From Methanobacteriota archaeon (GTDB lineage Archaea > Halobacteriota > Methanosarcinia > Methanosarcinales > Methanosarcinaceae), in contig JAEWQJ010000034.1 in assembly GCA_023399215.1 (NCBI GenBank), positions 1 to 23,854 on the forward strand: 23,854 nt of DNA. The letters run 5' to 3'. A program made the translations under genes and the position numbers. The notes below the pieces were generated by a model that saw nothing but the letters and a program-made list of their open reading frames with translations, made no database searches and was not told the DNA's origin. Numbering within the stretch: position 1 is the first letter of the stretch; each line of letters begins with the position of its first letter. Of this stretch, positions 23,610-23,854 are shown piece after piece.

Positions 23610-23854
23610 TTAAGCTGGTACATAACTAAAGTCAGATAAAACCATTTCTGCGTTCTGTCCATTTATCGGCGCTAAATGATTCATAAGCCACATCTGCATC
23701 GCAACTCCACCTTCTACGTGTGGAATGCTTGTCTGATCTGTACAGTTCCAGTCAGATATGACAGTTCCGTTAGAAAGCTTTGCGGTGAAGTGGACATACG
23801 TTGGCTCCCAATCGAAACTGTATGTAACATCTGTAGCGTTTTGGTAAGGAGAGT
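23610..23854 (-). CDS. C-terminal part of a second GH16/ConA-like protein (cut by window edge)
   Basis: Only the last 80 residues are inside the window; the frame is open to the edge. YSFDWEPTYVHFTAKLSNGT, VISDWN, SIPHVEGGVAMQMWLMN and LAPINGQNAEMVLSDFSYV match the end of the jelly-roll of GH16-like proteins. They also parallel the end of the protein at 19548-20381 (YRIEWKPNYIRFTSMQADGT, VIADYN, INLWLVAPPSDGKNIELIISNF). It is therefore a probable paralogue facing the same surface-glycan region. The stop TAA is at 23610-23612 and a strong terminator follows. Whether it keeps the catalytic acids cannot be seen. Confidence 0.7.
   Translation of the reverse strand, partial: SPYQNATDVTYSFDWEPTYVHFTAKLSNGTVISDWNCTDQTSIPHVEGGVAMQMWLMNHLAPINGQNAEMVLSDFSYVPA

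Noticed and set aside
1..23854. tRNA or rRNA genes
   Set aside because: No cloverleaf with conserved T-arm or D-arm and no rRNA core motif was seen on either strand by eye; a covariance search was not possible.

Overview
The window comes from a methylotrophic methanogenic archaeon, almost certainly a Methanosarcina. The evidence is a complete methanol:coenzyme M methyltransferase set (MtaC, MtaB, MtaA) with all metal- and corrinoid-binding residues in place. Other signs are AT-rich spacers of 450-950 bp, TATA-box promoters, U-tract terminators and a giant TPR protein. Species cannot be decided from the sequence alone.

Layout. (1) 1-4666: methanol module. mtaC and mtaB form a plus-strand operon behind a long leader, and mtaA converges on them from the minus strand. 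MtaB moves the methyl group of methanol onto the corrinoid of MtaC, and MtaA passes it to coenzyme M. (2) 5278-8585: glycogen module. An alpha-glucan phosphorylase is followed by a glycogen-synthase-like GT4 glycosyltransferase, each with its own promoter region; three 35-bp tandem repeats lie between them. (3) 8865-9395: a macro-domain ADP-ribose hydrolase, apparently leaderless. (4) 10144-16026: one 1960-residue TPR protein. (5) 16644-17141: a small secreted protein made of two nearly identical 72-residue units. (6) 17770-23854: a surface or exopolysaccharide-like region with a membrane acyltransferase (AT3), a secreted GH16/ConA-like protein apparently lacking its catalytic acids, a processive GT2 polysaccharide synthase, a PocR-domain ORF that looks like a sensor-kinase remnant, and the C-terminus of a second GH16-like protein cut by the right edge.

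The most notable structure outside the genes is a roughly 140-bp element present twice (9793-9936 and 17353-17490). Its two hairpins are kept by compensatory base changes, which suggests a folded RNA or a hairpin-type mobile element. The second theme is local tandem duplication. Units of 23, 35, 43, 54, 69, 70, 132 and 216 bp occur at promoters, start codons, stop codons, terminators and inside secreted proteins. One of these duplicates a start-codon region and creates a short upstream ORF. No tRNA, rRNA, CRISPR array, transposase or complete insertion sequence was seen.
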